64,000 nt of DNA from Comamonadaceae bacterium 2PF (lineage in GTDB: Bacteria; Pseudomonadota; Gammaproteobacteria; Burkholderiales; Burkholderiaceae_C). Made by a program: the position numbers and the translations under genes. Location: the NCBI GenBank assembly GCA_005502875.1, contig SCMV01000004.1:62001-126000 (forward strand), written 5' to 3'. How positions within the stretch are numbered: the first letter of the stretch is position 1; the number at the start of each line of letters is the position of its first letter. The notes under the pieces were generated by a model. That model did no database searches, was not told the DNA's origin, and worked only from the letters and a program-made list of their open reading frames with translations. Positions 34,888 to 44,916 of the stretch are shown one piece after another.

Positions 34888-37800
34888 CACACCAGCACCC
34901 GCTCGATGCCGCCGGTGTTGGCCCGGTCGACGTACTCGCGCATCCAGTTCTCGCCCAGGATCTGGCGGGCCATCTCGACGACGATGTAGTCGGCTTCAAG
35001 CAGGCCGTTGGCCGTGTCTTCGCCGTAGCGGCTCAGGCCCTGCAGGCAGGCGGGGCAGGAGGTCAGGATCTTGACGTTGTCCTTCTCGCCCAGCAGGCCC
35101 TGGTTGCGCAGCGCCGCCTCGCCCTTGCGGATCTCTTCTTCCTTGCGGAAGCGGATCTGCGTGGAGATGTCGGGGCGGTTGACGGCCAGCGTGCCGGCCT
35201 CGCCGCAGCAGCGCTCGGACTTGATGACGCCGTCGCCCACCAGGGCCTTGACGGTCTTCATCGGGTCCTGCAGCTTCATGGGCGTGTGGCAGGGGTCGTG
35301 GTAGAGGAACGCGTCCTTGCCCTTGAGCGTGATGCCTTTTTCGAGCAGGTACTCGTGGATGTCGATGATGCGGCAGCCCGGGAAGATCTTGTCGAACTGG
35401 TAGCCCTGCAGCTGGTCGTAGCAGGTGCCACAGCTCACCACCACCGTCTTGATGTCCAGGTAGTTCAGCGTGTTGGCCACGCGGTGGAACAGCACCCGGT
35501 TGTCGGTGATCATCTTCTCGGCCTTGTCGAACTGGCCGGCCCCGCGCTGGGGGTAGCCGCAGCACAGGTAGCCCGGTGGCAGCACGGTCTGCACGCCGGC
35601 GTGCCAGAGCATGGCCTGCGTGGCCAGGCCCACCTGGCTGAAAAGGCGCTCCGAGCCGCAACCTGGGAAGTAGAACACCGCCTCGGTGTCGGCCGTGGTC
35701 TGCTTGGGGTCGCGGATGATGGGGACGTAGTCCTTGTCCTCGATGTCCAGCAGCGCGCGCGCCGTCTTCTTGGGCAGGCCGCCCGGCATCTTCTTGTTGA
35801 TGAAGTGGATGATTTCCTGCTTGAGCGGGGCTTTGCCCACCGTGGCCGGCGGTGCGTCGGTCTGCTTGCGGGCCACCACCTTCATCACGTCGTTGGCCAC
35901 GCGCTGCAGCGGCATGGCCACGTCCACCAGCGCCGTGCGGATCAGCTTGATGGTCTGCGGGTTGTTGGTGTTGAGCATGGCCATGCCGGCTGCACCTGCG
36001 GGGCGGAAGCTCTTCTTGCCCATCTTGGTCAGCAGGTTGCGCATGTTCATCGACACGTCGCCGAAGTCGATCTTGACCGGGCAGGGCGTCAGGCACTTGT
36101 GGCAGACCGTGCAGTGGTCGGCCACGTCCTCGAACTCGGACCAGTGCTGGATGGACACGCCGCGGCGCGTCTGCTCTTCGTACAGGAAGGCCTCGACCAG
36201 CAGCGAGGTGGCCAGGATCTTGTTGCGCGGGCTGTAGAGCAGGTTGGCGCGCGGCACGTGGGTGGCGCACACCGGCTTGCACTTGCCGCAGCGCAGGCAG
36301 TCCTTGACCGACGCGGCGATGTCGCCGATGTCGCTCTGCTGCATGATCAGCGACTCGTGGCCCATCAGGCCGAACGATGGCGTGTAGGCCTCGGTCAGGT
36401 CGGCGGCGTGCACGTCGTCGCCCAGGGCCTTGAGGGCCGCGCCGCGCAACAGCTTGCCCTTGTTGAAGCGGCCTTCCGGGTCGACCTTGAGCTTGTAGGC
36501 CGTGAAGTTGGCGATCTCTTCGTCGGTCAGGAACTCGAGCTTGGTGATGCCGATGCCGTGCTCACCCGAGATGACCCCGTCGAGCGCGCGCGCCAGCTTC
36601 ATGATGCGGGCCACGGCTTCGTGCGCCGTCTGCAGCATCTCGTAGTTGTCGGAGTTGACCGGGATGTTGGTGTGCACGTTGCCGTCGCCGGCGTGCATGT
36701 GCAGGGCCACCCACACGCGGCCGCGCAGCACCTGCTTGTGGATGCGCTTGAGCTCCTCGATGACGGGGCTGAGTGCCGCGCCGTTGAAGACCTTGGCCAG
36801 CGGCTCGCGGATCTCCTTCTTCCAGCCGGCGCGGATGGACCACGTCTGCAGCAGGTTGAAGACGGTGTCGCGACCGGCGGTGATTTCATCGGGCACGTAG
36901 GTGCCGTCCTGGTGCTGGGTGTAGCCCAGCGCGACCAGGTCGCCGCTGACGTCGGTCAGCGGGGTGTCGAGGTGCTGGTACAGGAAGCCCCAGCGAGCGC
37001 GCACCTGGGTGAGCAGGTCTTGCGCTGCCTGCACCTTCTCGGAGAGCTGCTCGTCGCTGGGCAGCTCCGACGGGTCGTCCGCCTTGCCCATGAAGGCGGC
37101 GATGGCCGCGTTGCCGCCCTTGAAAAAGCCGTCGAACGCATCCAGCAGGGCCAGCTTGTTGCGCAGGCTCAGCTCGATGTTGATGCGCTCGATGCCCAGC
37201 GTGTACTCGCCCATGCGCGGCAGCGGGATCACGACGTCTTCGTTGACCTTGAAGGCGTTGGTGTGCTTGGCGATCGCTGCGGTGCGCTTGCGGTCGGCCC
37301 AGAACTTCTTGCGCGCGTCGGCGCTGACGGCCACGAAGCCTTCACCATTGCGGCCGTTGGCCAGGCGGATGACCTCGCTGGTGGCGCGGGCCACGCGGTC
37401 TTCGTCGTCACCGACGATGTCGCCGATCAGCACCATCTTGGGCAGGCCGTTGCCGCCCACCGCACGCTTGCTCTTGGTGGCGTAGCCCACGGCCTTGAGG
37501 TAGCGGTCGTCGAGGTGCTCCAGGCCGGCCAGGATGGCGCCGCCCGGTTGTGCCATCTCGGCGAACATGAAGTCCTTGATCTCGACGATCGAGGGCACGC
37601 ACAGGGTCGGGTTGCCGAAGAACTCCAGGCACACCGTGCGGGTGTGCTTGGGCATGCGGTGCACCACCCAGCGGCAGCTGGTGATCAGGCCGTCGCAGCC
37701 TTCTTTCTGGATGCCGGGCAGGCCCGCCAGGAACTTGTCGGTGACGTCCTTGCCCAGGCCTTCCTTGCGGAAGATGCGGCCGGGGATGTCGAGCTTTTCG

Positions 37801-38906
37801 GTGCGCAGGTGCGTCTTGCCGTCGGCCGCGTAATAGTGCAGCTCGAAGTTGGCGACCTCGACGTCGTGGATCTTGCCCAGGTTGTGGTTGACACGCACCA
37901 CCTCCAGCCATTCGGCGTTGGGCGTGACCATGCGCCACGAGGCGAGGTTGTCCAGCGCGGTGCCCCACAGCACGGCCTTCTTGCCGCCTGCGTTCATGGC
38001 GACGTTGCCGCCCACGCACGAGGCCTCGGCCGAGGTCGGGTCCACGGCGAACACATAGCCCGCGCGCTCGGCCGCATCGGCCACGCGCTGGGTGACGACG
38101 CCGGCGCCCGTCCAGACGGTGGGCACCTTGTGCTGCACGCCGGGCAGGTCGACCAGCTCGACCTCGGTCATCGACTCGAGCTTTTCGGTGTTGATGACCG
38201 CGCTCTTCCAGGTCAGGGGCACGGCGCCGCCGGTGTAGCCGGTGCCACCCCCACGCGGGATGATGGTCAGGCCGAGTTCGACGCAGCCCTTGACCAGGCC
38301 CGCCATCTCTTCTTCGGTGTCGGGCGTGAGCACGACGAAGGGGTATTCGACGCGCCAGTCGGTGGCGTCGGTCACGTGGGCGACGCGGCTGAGGCCATCG
38401 AACTTGATGTTGTCGGCGCGCGTGACGCGGCGCAAGGCCTCGGCGGCCCGCTTGCGCAGCTCGGCCATCTGCTCGAAGGCGCGCGCGAAGCGGTCGATCG
38501 CCTGGCCGGCGGCTTCCAGCAGCTCGCCGACCAGCTTGTCGCGGCCGGCGTCGCTGCCAGGGGTGCGGCGCTTGTTGACTTCGCTCAGGCGGTGGTAGAG
38601 CGCGTCGATCAACTGACCACGGCGCTTGGGCGTGTTCAGCAGGTCGTCCTGCAGGTAGGGGTTGCGCTGCACCACCCAGATGTCGCCCAGCACCTCGTAG
38701 AGCATGCGGGCAGAGCGGCCGGTCTGGCGCTCGGTGCGAAGCAGGCTGAGCACATCCCAGGCGCGTTGGCCCAGCAGGCGCTGGACGATCTCGCGGTCCG
38801 AGAAGGAGGTGTAGTTGTAGGGGATCTCGCGCAGGCGGGGTTGGCCGTCGGCGTGGCCGTCGGCGACCTGGGCGGTCATGTGGGTCAGCTCGGTGGGTGC
38901 GTTCAT
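34887..38906 (-). CDS. Giant DUF3683 / FAD-binding / Fe-S oxidoreductase fusion
   Basis: This 1339-residue protein joins four modules. The N-terminal part (about 1-160) is the DUF3683 region. A GlcD/VAO-type FAD domain follows ([35 protein letters not shown]) with its C-terminal partner ([23 protein letters not shown]). Two 4Fe-4S motifs, [11 protein letters not shown] near 870 and [11 protein letters not shown] near 930, come next. Two CCG/heterodisulfide-reductase-like domains close the chain ([38 protein letters not shown]). The order is that of GlcD plus GlcF or LldE-LldF in one chain, so it likely oxidises a 2-hydroxy acid and passes electrons to quinones. Substrate is unknown. The ATG at 38906 lacks a clear ribosome site; a longer frame is Arg/Pro-rich and rejected. 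Confidence 0.88.
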   Translation of the reverse strand: MNAPTELTHMTAQVADGHADGQPRLREIPYNYTSFSDREIVQRLLGQRAWDVLSLLRTERQTGRSARMLYEVLGDIWVVQRNPYLQDDLLNTPKRRGQLIDALYHRLSEVNKRRTPGSDAGRDKLVGELLEAAGQAIDRFARAFEQMAELRKRAAEALRRVTRADNIKFDGLSRVAHVTDATDWRVEYPFVVLTPDTEEEMAGLVKGCVELGLTIIPRGGGTGYTGGAVPLTWKSAVINTEKLESMTEVELVDLPGVQHKVPTVWTGAGVVTQRVADAAERAGYVFAVDPTSAEASCVGGNVAMNAGGKKAVLWGTALDNLASWRMVTPNAEWLEVVRVNHNLGKIHDVEVANFELHYYAADGKTHLRTEKLDIPGRIFRKEGLGKDVTDKFLAGLPGIQKEGCDGLITSCRWVVHRMPKHTRTVCLEFFGNPTLCVPSIVEIKDFMFAEMAQPGGAILAGLEHLDDRYLKAVGYATKSKRAVGGNGLPKMVLIGDIVGDDEDRVARATSEVIRLANGRNGEGFVAVSADARKKFWADRKRTAAIAKHTNAFKVNEDVVIPLPRMGEYTLGIERINIELSLRNKLALLDAFDGFFKGGNAAIAAFMGKADDPSELPSDEQLSEKVQAAQDLLTQVRARWGFLYQHLDTPLTDVSGDLVALGYTQHQDGTYVPDEITAGRDTVFNLLQTWSIRAGWKKEIREPLAKVFNGAALSPVIEELKRIHKQVLRGRVWVALHMHAGDGNVHTNIPVNSDNYEMLQTAHEAVARIMKLARALDGVISGEHGIGITKLEFLTDEEIANFTAYKLKVDPEGRFNKGKLLRGAALKALGDDVHAADLTEAYTPSFGLMGHESLIMQQSDIGDIAASVKDCLRCGKCKPVCATHVPRANLLYSPRNKILATSLLVEAFLYEEQTRRGVSIQHWSEFEDVADHCTVCHKCLTPCPVKIDFGDVSMNMRNLLTKMGKKSFRPAGAAGMAMLNTNNPQTIKLIRTALVDVAMPLQRVANDVMKVVARKQTDAPPATVGKAPLKQEIIHFINKKMPGGLPKKTARALLDIEDKDYVPIIRDPKQTTADTEAVFYFPGCGSERLFSQVGLATQAMLWHAGVQTVLPPGYLCCGYPQRGAGQFDKAEKMITDNRVLFHRVANTLNYLDIKTVVVSCGTCYDQLQGYQFDKIFPGCRIIDIHEYLLEKGITLKGKDAFLYHDPCHTPMKLQDPMKTVKALVGDGVIKSERCCGEAGTLAVNRPDISTQIRFRKEEEIRKGEAALRNQGLLGEKDNVKILTSCPACLQGLSRYGEDTANGLLEADYIVVEMARQILGENWMREYVDRANTGGIERVLV

Positions 38907-39002
38907 GAGGGCGCCGGGCGCGAACGGCCTTTTGGGGCCAGGTTCCTGAATGAAAACGCCACGGAGCCGGGGCGACGCAGGCCGCCCAGGCACTGCGGTG
39001 AG

Positions 39003-39063
39003 GGGGTGGTTTTCGCGCCTGAGGCGAGATGTTAACGCACCCCACCACCCCTTCCCGCGAAAA
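39003..39063. repeat. Interlaced inverted repeats in a divergent promoter region
   Basis: GGGGTGGT (39003-39010) pairs with ACCACCCC (39044-39051), and TTTTCGCG (39010-39017) pairs with CGCGAAAA (39056-39063). The two pairs interlock rather than nest. On the minus strand TAACAT (39029-39034) between them could be the oxidoreductase -10 box. Function is unknown. Confidence 0.4.
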
Positions 39064-39125
39064 GGGCACTTCACACCCCCCTGTGGATCGTTTCATGCTT
39101 GAGGGGTTTCGCTATCCTGACACCC

Positions 39126-39968
39126 ATGCCGACGCCGACCACCCCCCTCGACCCTTGGCCTTACCCTTGCTGGATCGCCCACCGTGGCGCCGGCTCGCAA
39201 GCCCCTGAAAACACGCTGGCTGCCTTCCGCCTGGGCGCCGAGCACGGTTTCGGGATGTTCGAGTGCGACGTCAAACTGAGTGCAGACGGGGAGCCTTTCC
39301 TGCTGCACGATGCAGAGCTCGAGCGCACCACCAATGGGCAGGGCCTGGCGGGCGCGCTCACCTGGGACGCCTTGTCCAGGCTGGACGCAGGCTCCTGGCA
39401 TGGTCGGGCCCACGCTGGCGAGCCTTTGCTGCGCCTGGAGAACCTGGCGCGTTGGCTGCAGGCCTTGGGGCTCATGGTCAACCTGGAAATCAAGCCCACG
39501 CCGGGCGACGACGCCCGCACGGGCCGCGTCGTGGCCGACCGGGTTGCGCAATGGTGGGCGCAAGCCGAGGTCAAGCCCTTGCTGAGCTCGTTCAGCCTCG
39601 AAGCCCTGGACGCCGCGCGCGATGCCCAGCCGGACCTGCCCCTGGCCCTGCTGGTTGACCGCTGGATTCCTGAGGCGATCGACCAGGCGGTTGAGCTGGG
39701 TTGCTGCGCCCTGGTCGTGCACCAGGCATTTTTGAACGACCGCCGCATCGAGATCATTCACGAGGCAGGGCTCAAGGCCCTTGCTTACACGGTGAACGAA
39801 GCTGAGCGCGCCGACACGCTGTGGGCGGGTGGGCTCGATGGCCTGATCACGGACCGGGTCGATGCGTTCGAACCCCAGGCCCGGCTTGGGCTGCGACCGG
39901 GCCACAGGATGAAGATCGATCACCTGATCGCGGAATCGGCATCGGTGCCAGAGATCGTGCCGGAGTGA
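39126..39968 (+). CDS. ugpQ: Glycerophosphodiester phosphodiesterase
   Basis: The 280-residue TIM-barrel enzyme hydrolyses deacylated phospholipids to glycerol-3-phosphate and an alcohol. The motifs are HRGAGSQAPENTLAAF (catalytic His, metal Glu), FECDVKLSADGEPFLLHDAELERTTNG (Glu/Asp metal ligands and second His), and EIKPTPG. No signal peptide is present, so it is cytosolic like UgpQ. A TATCCT box ends seven bases before the ATG, which suggests a leaderless mRNA. It converges with mpl. Confidence 0.92.
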   Translation: MPTPTTPLDPWPYPCWIAHRGAGSQAPENTLAAFRLGAEHGFGMFECDVKLSADGEPFLLHDAELERTTNGQGLAGALTWDALSRLDAGSWHGRAHAGEPLLRLENLARWLQALGLMVNLEIKPTPGDDARTGRVVADRVAQWWAQAEVKPLLSSFSLEALDAARDAQPDLPLALLVDRWIPEAIDQAVELGCCALVVHQAFLNDRRIEIIHEAGLKALAYTVNEAERADTLWAGGLDGLITDRVDAFEPQARLGLRPGHRMKIDHLIAESASVPEIVPE

Positions 39969-39988
39969 TGCAGCGCGGGACCCTGGTG

Positions 39989-41365
39989 TCAGCCCAGGGC
40001 CGCCAACAGCTTGGCGTGGATGCCGCCGAAGCCCCCGTTGCTCATGCACAAGATGTGGTCGCCCGGCCGCGCGGCCTTGACCACCTTGGCCACCACGCCG
40101 TCGATGGTGTCGGCCACCAAGGCGCGTTCGCCCATCTCGGCCAGCGCCTCGCCCGCATCCCAGCCCAGCCCGCCCGAGTGGCAGATCGCCAGGTCGGCGT
40201 CTTCGAGCGACCAGGGCAGCAGGGCTTTCATCGTCCCCAGCTTCATGGTGTTGGAGCGTGGCTCGAACACCGCCAGGATGCGCGCATCCGGACCGACCTT
40301 GCGGCGCAAGCCATCGACCGTGGTGCGGATGGCCGTGGGGTGGTGGGCAAAGTCGTCGTAGACGGTGATGCCGCCCGCCTCGCCCTTGACCTCCATGCGG
40401 CGCTTGACGTTCTCGAACCGGCCGAGCGCTTCGCAAGCTTGCTGAGGTGCCACGCCCACGTTTTCGGCCGCGGCGATCGCAGCCAGTGCGTTCATCTGGT
40501 TGTGCTCGCCCAGCAGGCTCCATTCGACCCGCCCGACCAGCACGCCAGCCTTGAGCACGTCAAACGAATGGGGTTCACCCCGCGCGCGAAAGCCCGGCGT
40601 GTCGCCGCGCACGCCAAAGCGCGCGACGTCGCTCCAGCACCCGCGGGTCAACACGCGCTCGAGGGCCTCTTCGCGGGCGTTGACCACCAGGCGGCCTGAG
40701 GCGGGCACGGTGCGCACCAGGTGGTGGAACTGCGTCTCGATGGCGGCCAGGTCGGCAAAGATGTCGGCGTGGTCGAACTCGAGGTTGTTGAGCACCGCCG
40801 TGCGAGGGCGGTAGTGCACGAACTTGCTGCGCTTGTCGAAGAAGGCCGTGTCGTACTCGTCGGCCTCGATCACGAAGGGGTGGCCACCAACCGGGCGCGA
40901 GGCTTCATCGTTGCGGCCCAGTCGCGCCGAAACCCCGAAGTTCTGCGGCACGCCTCCCACGAGGAAGCCGGGCTGCAGGCCGCAGGCCTCCAGGATCCAG
41001 GTCAGCATGGAGGTGGTCGTGGTCTTGCCATGCGTGCCGGCCACGGCCAGCACATGGCGGCCTTGCAACACGTGTTCGCTCAGCCACTGCGGCCCGCTCG
41101 TGTAGGGCAGGCCGGCATCGAGGATGGCCTCCATCAGCGGGTTGCCGCGGCTGACCACGTTGCCGACCACGAACAGGTCGGGTTTGAGTTCGAGCTGATC
41201 GACGCCGTAACCCTCGATCAGGTCGATGCCCAAAGCGCGCAGCTGGTCGGACATCGGCGGGTAGACACCGGCGTCGCAGCCGGTCACGCGGTGGCCGGCC
41301 TCGCGCGCCAGCGCCGCCACGCCACCCATGAAGGTGCCGCAGATGCCAAGGATGTGGATGTGCAT
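39989..41365 (-). CDS. mpl: UDP-N-acetylmuramate:L-Ala-gamma-D-Glu-meso-DAP ligase (murein recycling)
   Basis: Mpl links recycled tripeptide to UDP-MurNAc. The 458 residues show a Mur ligase: an N-terminal Rossmann segment MHIHILGICGTFMGGVA, the ATP loop AVAGTHGKTTTTSML (107-121), IEADEYDTAFFDKRSKF (carbamyl-Lys / Mg region), HPTAIRTTVDGLRRK, and the late FEPRSNTMKLG, which is characteristic of Mpl as opposed to MurC. It is the third gene of a thiD-hemL-mpl minus operon, 22 bases after hemL. Confidence 0.95.
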   Translation of the reverse strand: MHIHILGICGTFMGGVAALAREAGHRVTGCDAGVYPPMSDQLRALGIDLIEGYGVDQLELKPDLFVVGNVVSRGNPLMEAILDAGLPYTSGPQWLSEHVLQGRHVLAVAGTHGKTTTTSMLTWILEACGLQPGFLVGGVPQNFGVSARLGRNDEASRPVGGHPFVIEADEYDTAFFDKRSKFVHYRPRTAVLNNLEFDHADIFADLAAIETQFHHLVRTVPASGRLVVNAREEALERVLTRGCWSDVARFGVRGDTPGFRARGEPHSFDVLKAGVLVGRVEWSLLGEHNQMNALAAIAAAENVGVAPQQACEALGRFENVKRRMEVKGEAGGITVYDDFAHHPTAIRTTVDGLRRKVGPDARILAVFEPRSNTMKLGTMKALLPWSLEDADLAICHSGGLGWDAGEALAEMGERALVADTIDGVVAKVVKAARPGDHILCMSNGGFGGIHAKLLAALG

Positions 41366-41387
41366 GGGGTCGCTTGAAAAAAGGGGC

Positions 41388-42680
41388 TCAGAGCCGGCGG
41401 AAGGCTTGCGCTGCGGCAGCCACCGTGTCGGCGATGTCCTGGTCGGTGTGCGCCGCGCTGACGAAGCCGGCTTCGTACATGGCCGGCGCCAGGTAAACGC
41501 CCTGGTCCAACATCAGGTGGAAGAAGCGGTTGAAGGTGTCCGTGCCCCGCGCCATGACTTCCTGGTAGTTCTGGGGCAGCTCGGGCGCGAAGAAGAAGCC
41601 GAACATGCCGCCTTCGCTGTCGGCGGTGAGGGGCACGCCGGCATCGGCTGCCACCTTCACGAAGCCGCCCATGAGCTGGCGGGTGCGCGCCGAAAGCTGC
41701 TCGAAGAACCCTGGCTGCTGGATGAGCTTGAGCGTGGCCAGGCCACAGGCGGTGGCCACCGGGTTGCCCGACAGCGTGCCTGCCTGATAGACCGGGCCCA
41801 GCGGCGCCAGCTTGGACATGACCTCGCGGCTCGAAGCGAAGGCCGCCAGCGGCATGCCGCCACCAATCACCTTGCCGAACACGCTCATGTCGGGTTGGAA
41901 GCCGGGGATGAGTTGTGCATACAGGCCCTGGGCGCTGCCCAGCCCGACGCGAAAACCGCTCATCACCTCGTCGAACACGAACAGCGCACCGTGCTGGGTG
42001 CACAGCTCGCTGACGCGCTGGATGAAAGGCACGCTGGCGCGCACGAAGTTCATGTTGCCGGCGATGGGCTCGATCATCACGCAGGCGATGTCATCGCCCT
42101 GGGTGGCGAAGGCCTGCTCGATCTGCTCGATGTCGTTGTAGGTCAGCACCAGGGTGTGCTGCACCACCTCGGCTGGCACGCCTGCGCTGGTGGGGTGACC
42201 GAAGGTGGCCAGGCCCGAGCCGGCCTTGACCAGCAGGGCGTCGGCATGGCCGTGGTAACAGCCCTCGAACTTGATGATCTTGTTGCGGCCGGTGTGGCCG
42301 CGCGCCAGGCGGATGGCGCTCATGCCGGCCTCGGTGCCGGAGCTGACCAGGCGCACCTGCTCGGCGCTCGGCACGAGTTTCAGGATTTCTTCCGCGAGCT
42401 CGATCTCGCGCTCGGTCGGTGCGCCAAAGGAGAAGCCTTCCAGCGCGGCCTTTTGCACCGCTTCGAGCACCTCGGGGTGTCCGTGGCCCAGGATCATCGG
42501 GCCCCAGGAGCCGATGTAGTCGATGAAACGGGTGCCGTCGGCGTCCCAGGTGTAGGCGCCTTGGGCGCGCTGGATGAAGCGGGGCGTGCCCCCGACGGCC
42601 TTGAAGGCGCGCACGGGGGAGTTCACGCCGCCCGGGATGACGCGCTGGGCGCGCTCGAACAGCTGGGCGTTGCGGGACAT
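41388..42680 (-). CDS. hemL: Glutamate-1-semialdehyde 2,1-aminomutase
   Basis: HemL is a PLP enzyme that converts glutamate-1-semialdehyde to 5-aminolevulinate, feeding haem synthesis by the C5 pathway. The 430-residue protein has [21 protein letters not shown], the [20 protein letters not shown] phosphate pocket, [11 protein letters not shown] and the Schiff-base Lys in [15 protein letters not shown]. The length is normal. The thiD-like kinase ends 11 bases before its start. This gene pair is frequent in Burkholderiales and related betaproteobacteria. Confidence 0.96.
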   Translation of the reverse strand: MSRNAQLFERAQRVIPGGVNSPVRAFKAVGGTPRFIQRAQGAYTWDADGTRFIDYIGSWGPMILGHGHPEVLEAVQKAALEGFSFGAPTEREIELAEEILKLVPSAEQVRLVSSGTEAGMSAIRLARGHTGRNKIIKFEGCYHGHADALLVKAGSGLATFGHPTSAGVPAEVVQHTLVLTYNDIEQIEQAFATQGDDIACVMIEPIAGNMNFVRASVPFIQRVSELCTQHGALFVFDEVMSGFRVGLGSAQGLYAQLIPGFQPDMSVFGKVIGGGMPLAAFASSREVMSKLAPLGPVYQAGTLSGNPVATACGLATLKLIQQPGFFEQLSARTRQLMGGFVKVAADAGVPLTADSEGGMFGFFFAPELPQNYQEVMARGTDTFNRFFHLMLDQGVYLAPAMYEAGFVSAAHTDQDIADTVAAAAQAFRRL

Positions 42681-42691
42681 GTCGGTGGACG

Positions 42692-43648
42692 TCAGTGGAC
42701 GTTGCGGGAAGAGGGCGGCGGGGTGTCGTCGAGCGTGGGCTGGCCGGGCTCGCTGCCTTCGGGCAGTGGCTCGCCATCGACCGGGGCATCGCCAGGGGGC
42801 AGGGCCCAGAAGAAGCGGTCGGGCACGACGTTGCCCATGCCGGGGCGGAAGCCCGCGTCCAGCGCCTGATCCAGGAAGCTCAGGGCTTCGGAGACGGCCA
42901 CGTCAAGCTCGGTGCCGCTCGACAGGATGGCCGCCAGCGCCGCCGACAGGGTGTCGCCCGCGCCCACGAAGCCGGCTTCGAAGCGCTCGAAGCGCTCACC
43001 TGCCAGCGCGCCTTGCGGCGAAGCCAGCACGTTGTCGATGAACTGGTCAGGCAGCTGCACGCCGGTCACCAGCACGTAGCTGGCACCCAGCTCGGAGGCC
43101 GCCACCGCCAGCTCGCGCGCCGAAGGCATGCGCTCGGACTCCCACTCGGGCAGCAGGAAATCGGTCAGCGTCTGGTGCGCGCCCACCAGCACGTGCGTGG
43201 CCGGCAGGATCAGCTCGCGGTAGGCGTCCAGGTAGGCCATTTGCGCGTCGTCGTCCATCCACGACAGGTTCGACAGGTGCGCCACCAGCGGGGTGTCGGG
43301 GTAATCCGACAGGATCTCGGCGACCACGCTGATGTTCTCCGCGCTACCCAAGAAGCCCACCTTCCAGGAGGCGACGGTGACGTCTTCCAGGATGGAGCGG
43401 GCCTGCTCCATGACGGCTTCCGGGTCGATCTCGACCGACTCGAAGACCTCGGCGGTGTCACGGATGAGCAGGCTGGTGACCACGGGCAGCGCATGGGCAC
43501 CCATGGCCGCCACGGTGGCGATGTCCGCACCGATGCCGGAGGCCCCGCTGGGGTCGTTGGCATTGAAGCTCATGACGCAGGCTGGCGCACCCCCGTCCTG
43601 GTCGGTGGGGGGCTGGGCTTCGTCCGGGCCGGTCTGGAGTGCGTTCAT
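42692..43648 (-). CDS. ThiD-like hydroxymethylpyrimidine (phosphate) kinase, ribokinase superfamily
   Basis: This 318-residue protein has the fold and start of ThiD ([30 protein letters not shown], compare the SGGGAGIQADL box) and would phosphorylate HMP or HMP-P for thiamine synthesis. Two features depart from classical ThiD: the substrate loop reads DPSGASG, and the anion-hole motif is [10 protein letters not shown], with Asp where ThiD has the catalytic Cys (GTGCTL). Substrate assignment is therefore less certain; a pyridoxal-kinase-like activity is possible. It precedes hemL, not other thi genes. TACACT 14 bases above the ATG with TTGCCG upstream is its promoter candidate. Confidence 0.75.
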   Translation of the reverse strand: MNALQTGPDEAQPPTDQDGGAPACVMSFNANDPSGASGIGADIATVAAMGAHALPVVTSLLIRDTAEVFESVEIDPEAVMEQARSILEDVTVASWKVGFLGSAENISVVAEILSDYPDTPLVAHLSNLSWMDDDAQMAYLDAYRELILPATHVLVGAHQTLTDFLLPEWESERMPSARELAVAASELGASYVLVTGVQLPDQFIDNVLASPQGALAGERFERFEAGFVGAGDTLSAALAAILSSGTELDVAVSEALSFLDQALDAGFRPGMGNVVPDRFFWALPPGDAPVDGEPLPEGSEPGQPTLDDTPPPSSRNVH

Positions 43649-43661
43649 CAGGTGGGTAAAC

Positions 43662-43691
43662 AGTGTAAGAAGCGTGAGCCATTGCCGGCAA
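43662..43691 (-). promoter_or_regulatory. Promoter of thiD-hemL-mpl
   Basis: On the minus strand TTGCCG (43686-43691) and TACACT (43662-43667) are separated by 18 bases. Transcription would begin about seven bases before the ATG, leaving no room for a TPP riboswitch. Confidence 0.45.
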
Positions 43692-43700
43692 ACCCTGCGG

Positions 43701-43727
43701 TTTACACAAAAAAGGCGTGGCTACAAT
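43701..43727 (+). promoter_or_regulatory. Promoter of the rubredoxin gene / pil-chp operon
   Basis: TTTACA (43701-43706) and TACAAT (43722-43727) with a 15-base spacer lie 33 bases before the rubredoxin GTG, divergent from the thiD-side promoter. The spacer is short, so strength is uncertain. It may also feed pilG, which begins 69 bases after the rubredoxin stop. Confidence 0.45.
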
Positions 43728-43760
43728 GGGCTGATTGTATTCAAGCTGGTCTGAACCAAC

Positions 43761-43934
43761 GTGAGCGAGTTTCGTACCTGGATGTGCCTGATCTGCGGCT
43801 GGATCTACGACGAGGCCGCGGGCCTGCCCGAGGAGGGCATCCCCCCCGGCACCCGCTGGCAGGACGTTCCCATGAACTGGGTCTGTCCCGAATGCGGCGC
43901 CCGCAAGGACGATTTCGAGATGGTGCCTCTCTGA
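43761..43934 (+). CDS. Rubredoxin
   Basis: This 57-residue electron-transfer protein starts with GTG. The two Fe-binding CxxC pairs are C9-x2-C12 (MCLICGWIYDE) and C42-x2-C45 (NWVCPECGARKDDFEMV), with the usual linker PEEGIPPGTRWQDVPMNW. It donates or accepts single electrons, often for alkane hydroxylases or in oxidative-stress reductions; the partner is not in the window. It is divergent from the thiD-like gene and is followed on the same strand by the pil chemosensory genes, an arrangement common in Burkholderiales. Confidence 0.95.
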   Translation: MSEFRTWMCLICGWIYDEAAGLPEEGIPPGTRWQDVPMNWVCPECGARKDDFEMVPL

Positions 43935-44003
43935 GCCCCTCGACCATGAAAACGCTGCCCGATGGCCCTCAGGGCATGTCGGCCAGATGGAGGAGTGTTT
44001 GCA

Positions 44004-44408
44004 GTGTCTGAATCCGTGAACCCCGACGCCCCCGCGTCCCGGAAGGTGCTTGTCATCGACGACAGCAACACCATCCGCCGCAGCGCCGAGATCTTCCTCA
44101 AGCAGGGCGGCTACGAGGTCGTGCTGGCCGAAGATGGCTTCGACGCCTTGTCCAAGGTCAACGACCACGCGCCCGACGTCATCTTCTGCGACATCCTGAT
44201 GCCCAGGCTGGACGGTTACCAGACCTGCGCCATCATCAAGCGCAACCCGCGTTTCGCCAACACGCCCGTGATCATGCTGTCGTCCAAGGATGGCCTGTTC
44301 GACAAGGCCCGCGGCCGCATGGTGGGCTCGCAGGACTACCTGACCAAACCGTTCACGAAGGACCAGCTGTTGCAGGCTGTCGCTCAATACACCGCCGAAC
44401 ACCGATAG
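44004..44408 (+). CDS. pilG: Twitching-motility response regulator PilG
   Basis: PilG is a single receiver that controls pilus extension through the ChpA kinase. From the GTG start at 44004 it has 134 residues: acidic D19-D20, phospho-acceptor D63 in FCDILMPRLDG, and K115 in YLTKPF. GGAGGAG at 43989-43995 is eight bases before the GTG and supports it over earlier codons of the frame. A 10-residue unstructured N-terminus precedes the domain. It is the first gene of the pilGHIJ-chpA operon. Confidence 0.93.
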   Translation: MSESVNPDAPASRKVLVIDDSNTIRRSAEIFLKQGGYEVVLAEDGFDALSKVNDHAPDVIFCDILMPRLDGYQTCAIIKRNPRFANTPVIMLSSKDGLFDKARGRMVGSQDYLTKPFTKDQLLQAVAQYTAEHR

Positions 44409-44535
44409 AACGCCCTCAGGCGGGCGCGGCCGCGCCGAGCGGGCCGATCCGCCCCCCGAAGTCCCCAGAATGTGAAGATCCACACCACGCGCCATGTCAC
44501 GGGAGGGCGCGATGGTGAACGACAAGAGGTTAGCC

Positions 44536-44901
44536 ATGTCCATCCAGAAAATCCTGCTCGTTGACGATTCCAAGACCGAACTCCACGTTCTGTCTGAATT
44601 GCTGACCAAGAAGGGCTACAAGGTGCGCACCGCCGAGAACGGCGAGGAAGCGCTCAAGCGCCTGCAGGAAGAAAAGCCCGACCTGATCCTCATGGACGTG
44701 GTCATGCCCGGCCAGAACGGCTTCCAGCTGACCCGCGCCATCACCCGCGACCCCGACTTCGCGAACGTGCCGGTCATCATCTGCACCAGCAAGAACCAGG
44801 AAACCGACCGCGTCTGGGGCATGCGCCAGGGCGCGCGCGACTACGTGGTCAAGCCGGTCAACCCGGACGAGCTGCTGGCCAAAATCAAGGCCTTCGGCTG
44901 A
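44536..44901 (+). CDS. pilH: Twitching-motility response regulator PilH
   Basis: PilH is the second receiver of the Pil-Chp system, thought to act as a phosphate sink and to favour retraction. The 121-residue domain has D10-D11, D54 in LILMDVVMPGQNG, and K106 in YVVKPVNP. AAGAGG at 44524-44529 sets the ATG at 44536. The 127-base gap to pilG holds no gene. Confidence 0.93.
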   Translation: MSIQKILLVDDSKTELHVLSELLTKKGYKVRTAENGEEALKRLQEEKPDLILMDVVMPGQNGFQLTRAITRDPDFANVPVIICTSKNQETDRVWGMRQGARDYVVKPVNPDELLAKIKAFG

Positions 44902-44916
44902 CCCGGAGCACCTTCG

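Noticed and set aside
35286-39035. A 1249-codon open frame antisense to the large oxidoreductase
   Set aside because: It is rich in Val, His, Gln, Gly and Arg, the composition expected from the reverse complement of GC-rich coding DNA, with no recognisable domain or ribosome site. The other strand has full-length conserved domains.
43649-43760. A TPP riboswitch for the ThiD-like gene
   Set aside because: The predicted transcript start is only about seven bases from the ATG, and no thi-box (CTGAGA) sequence is in the gap.
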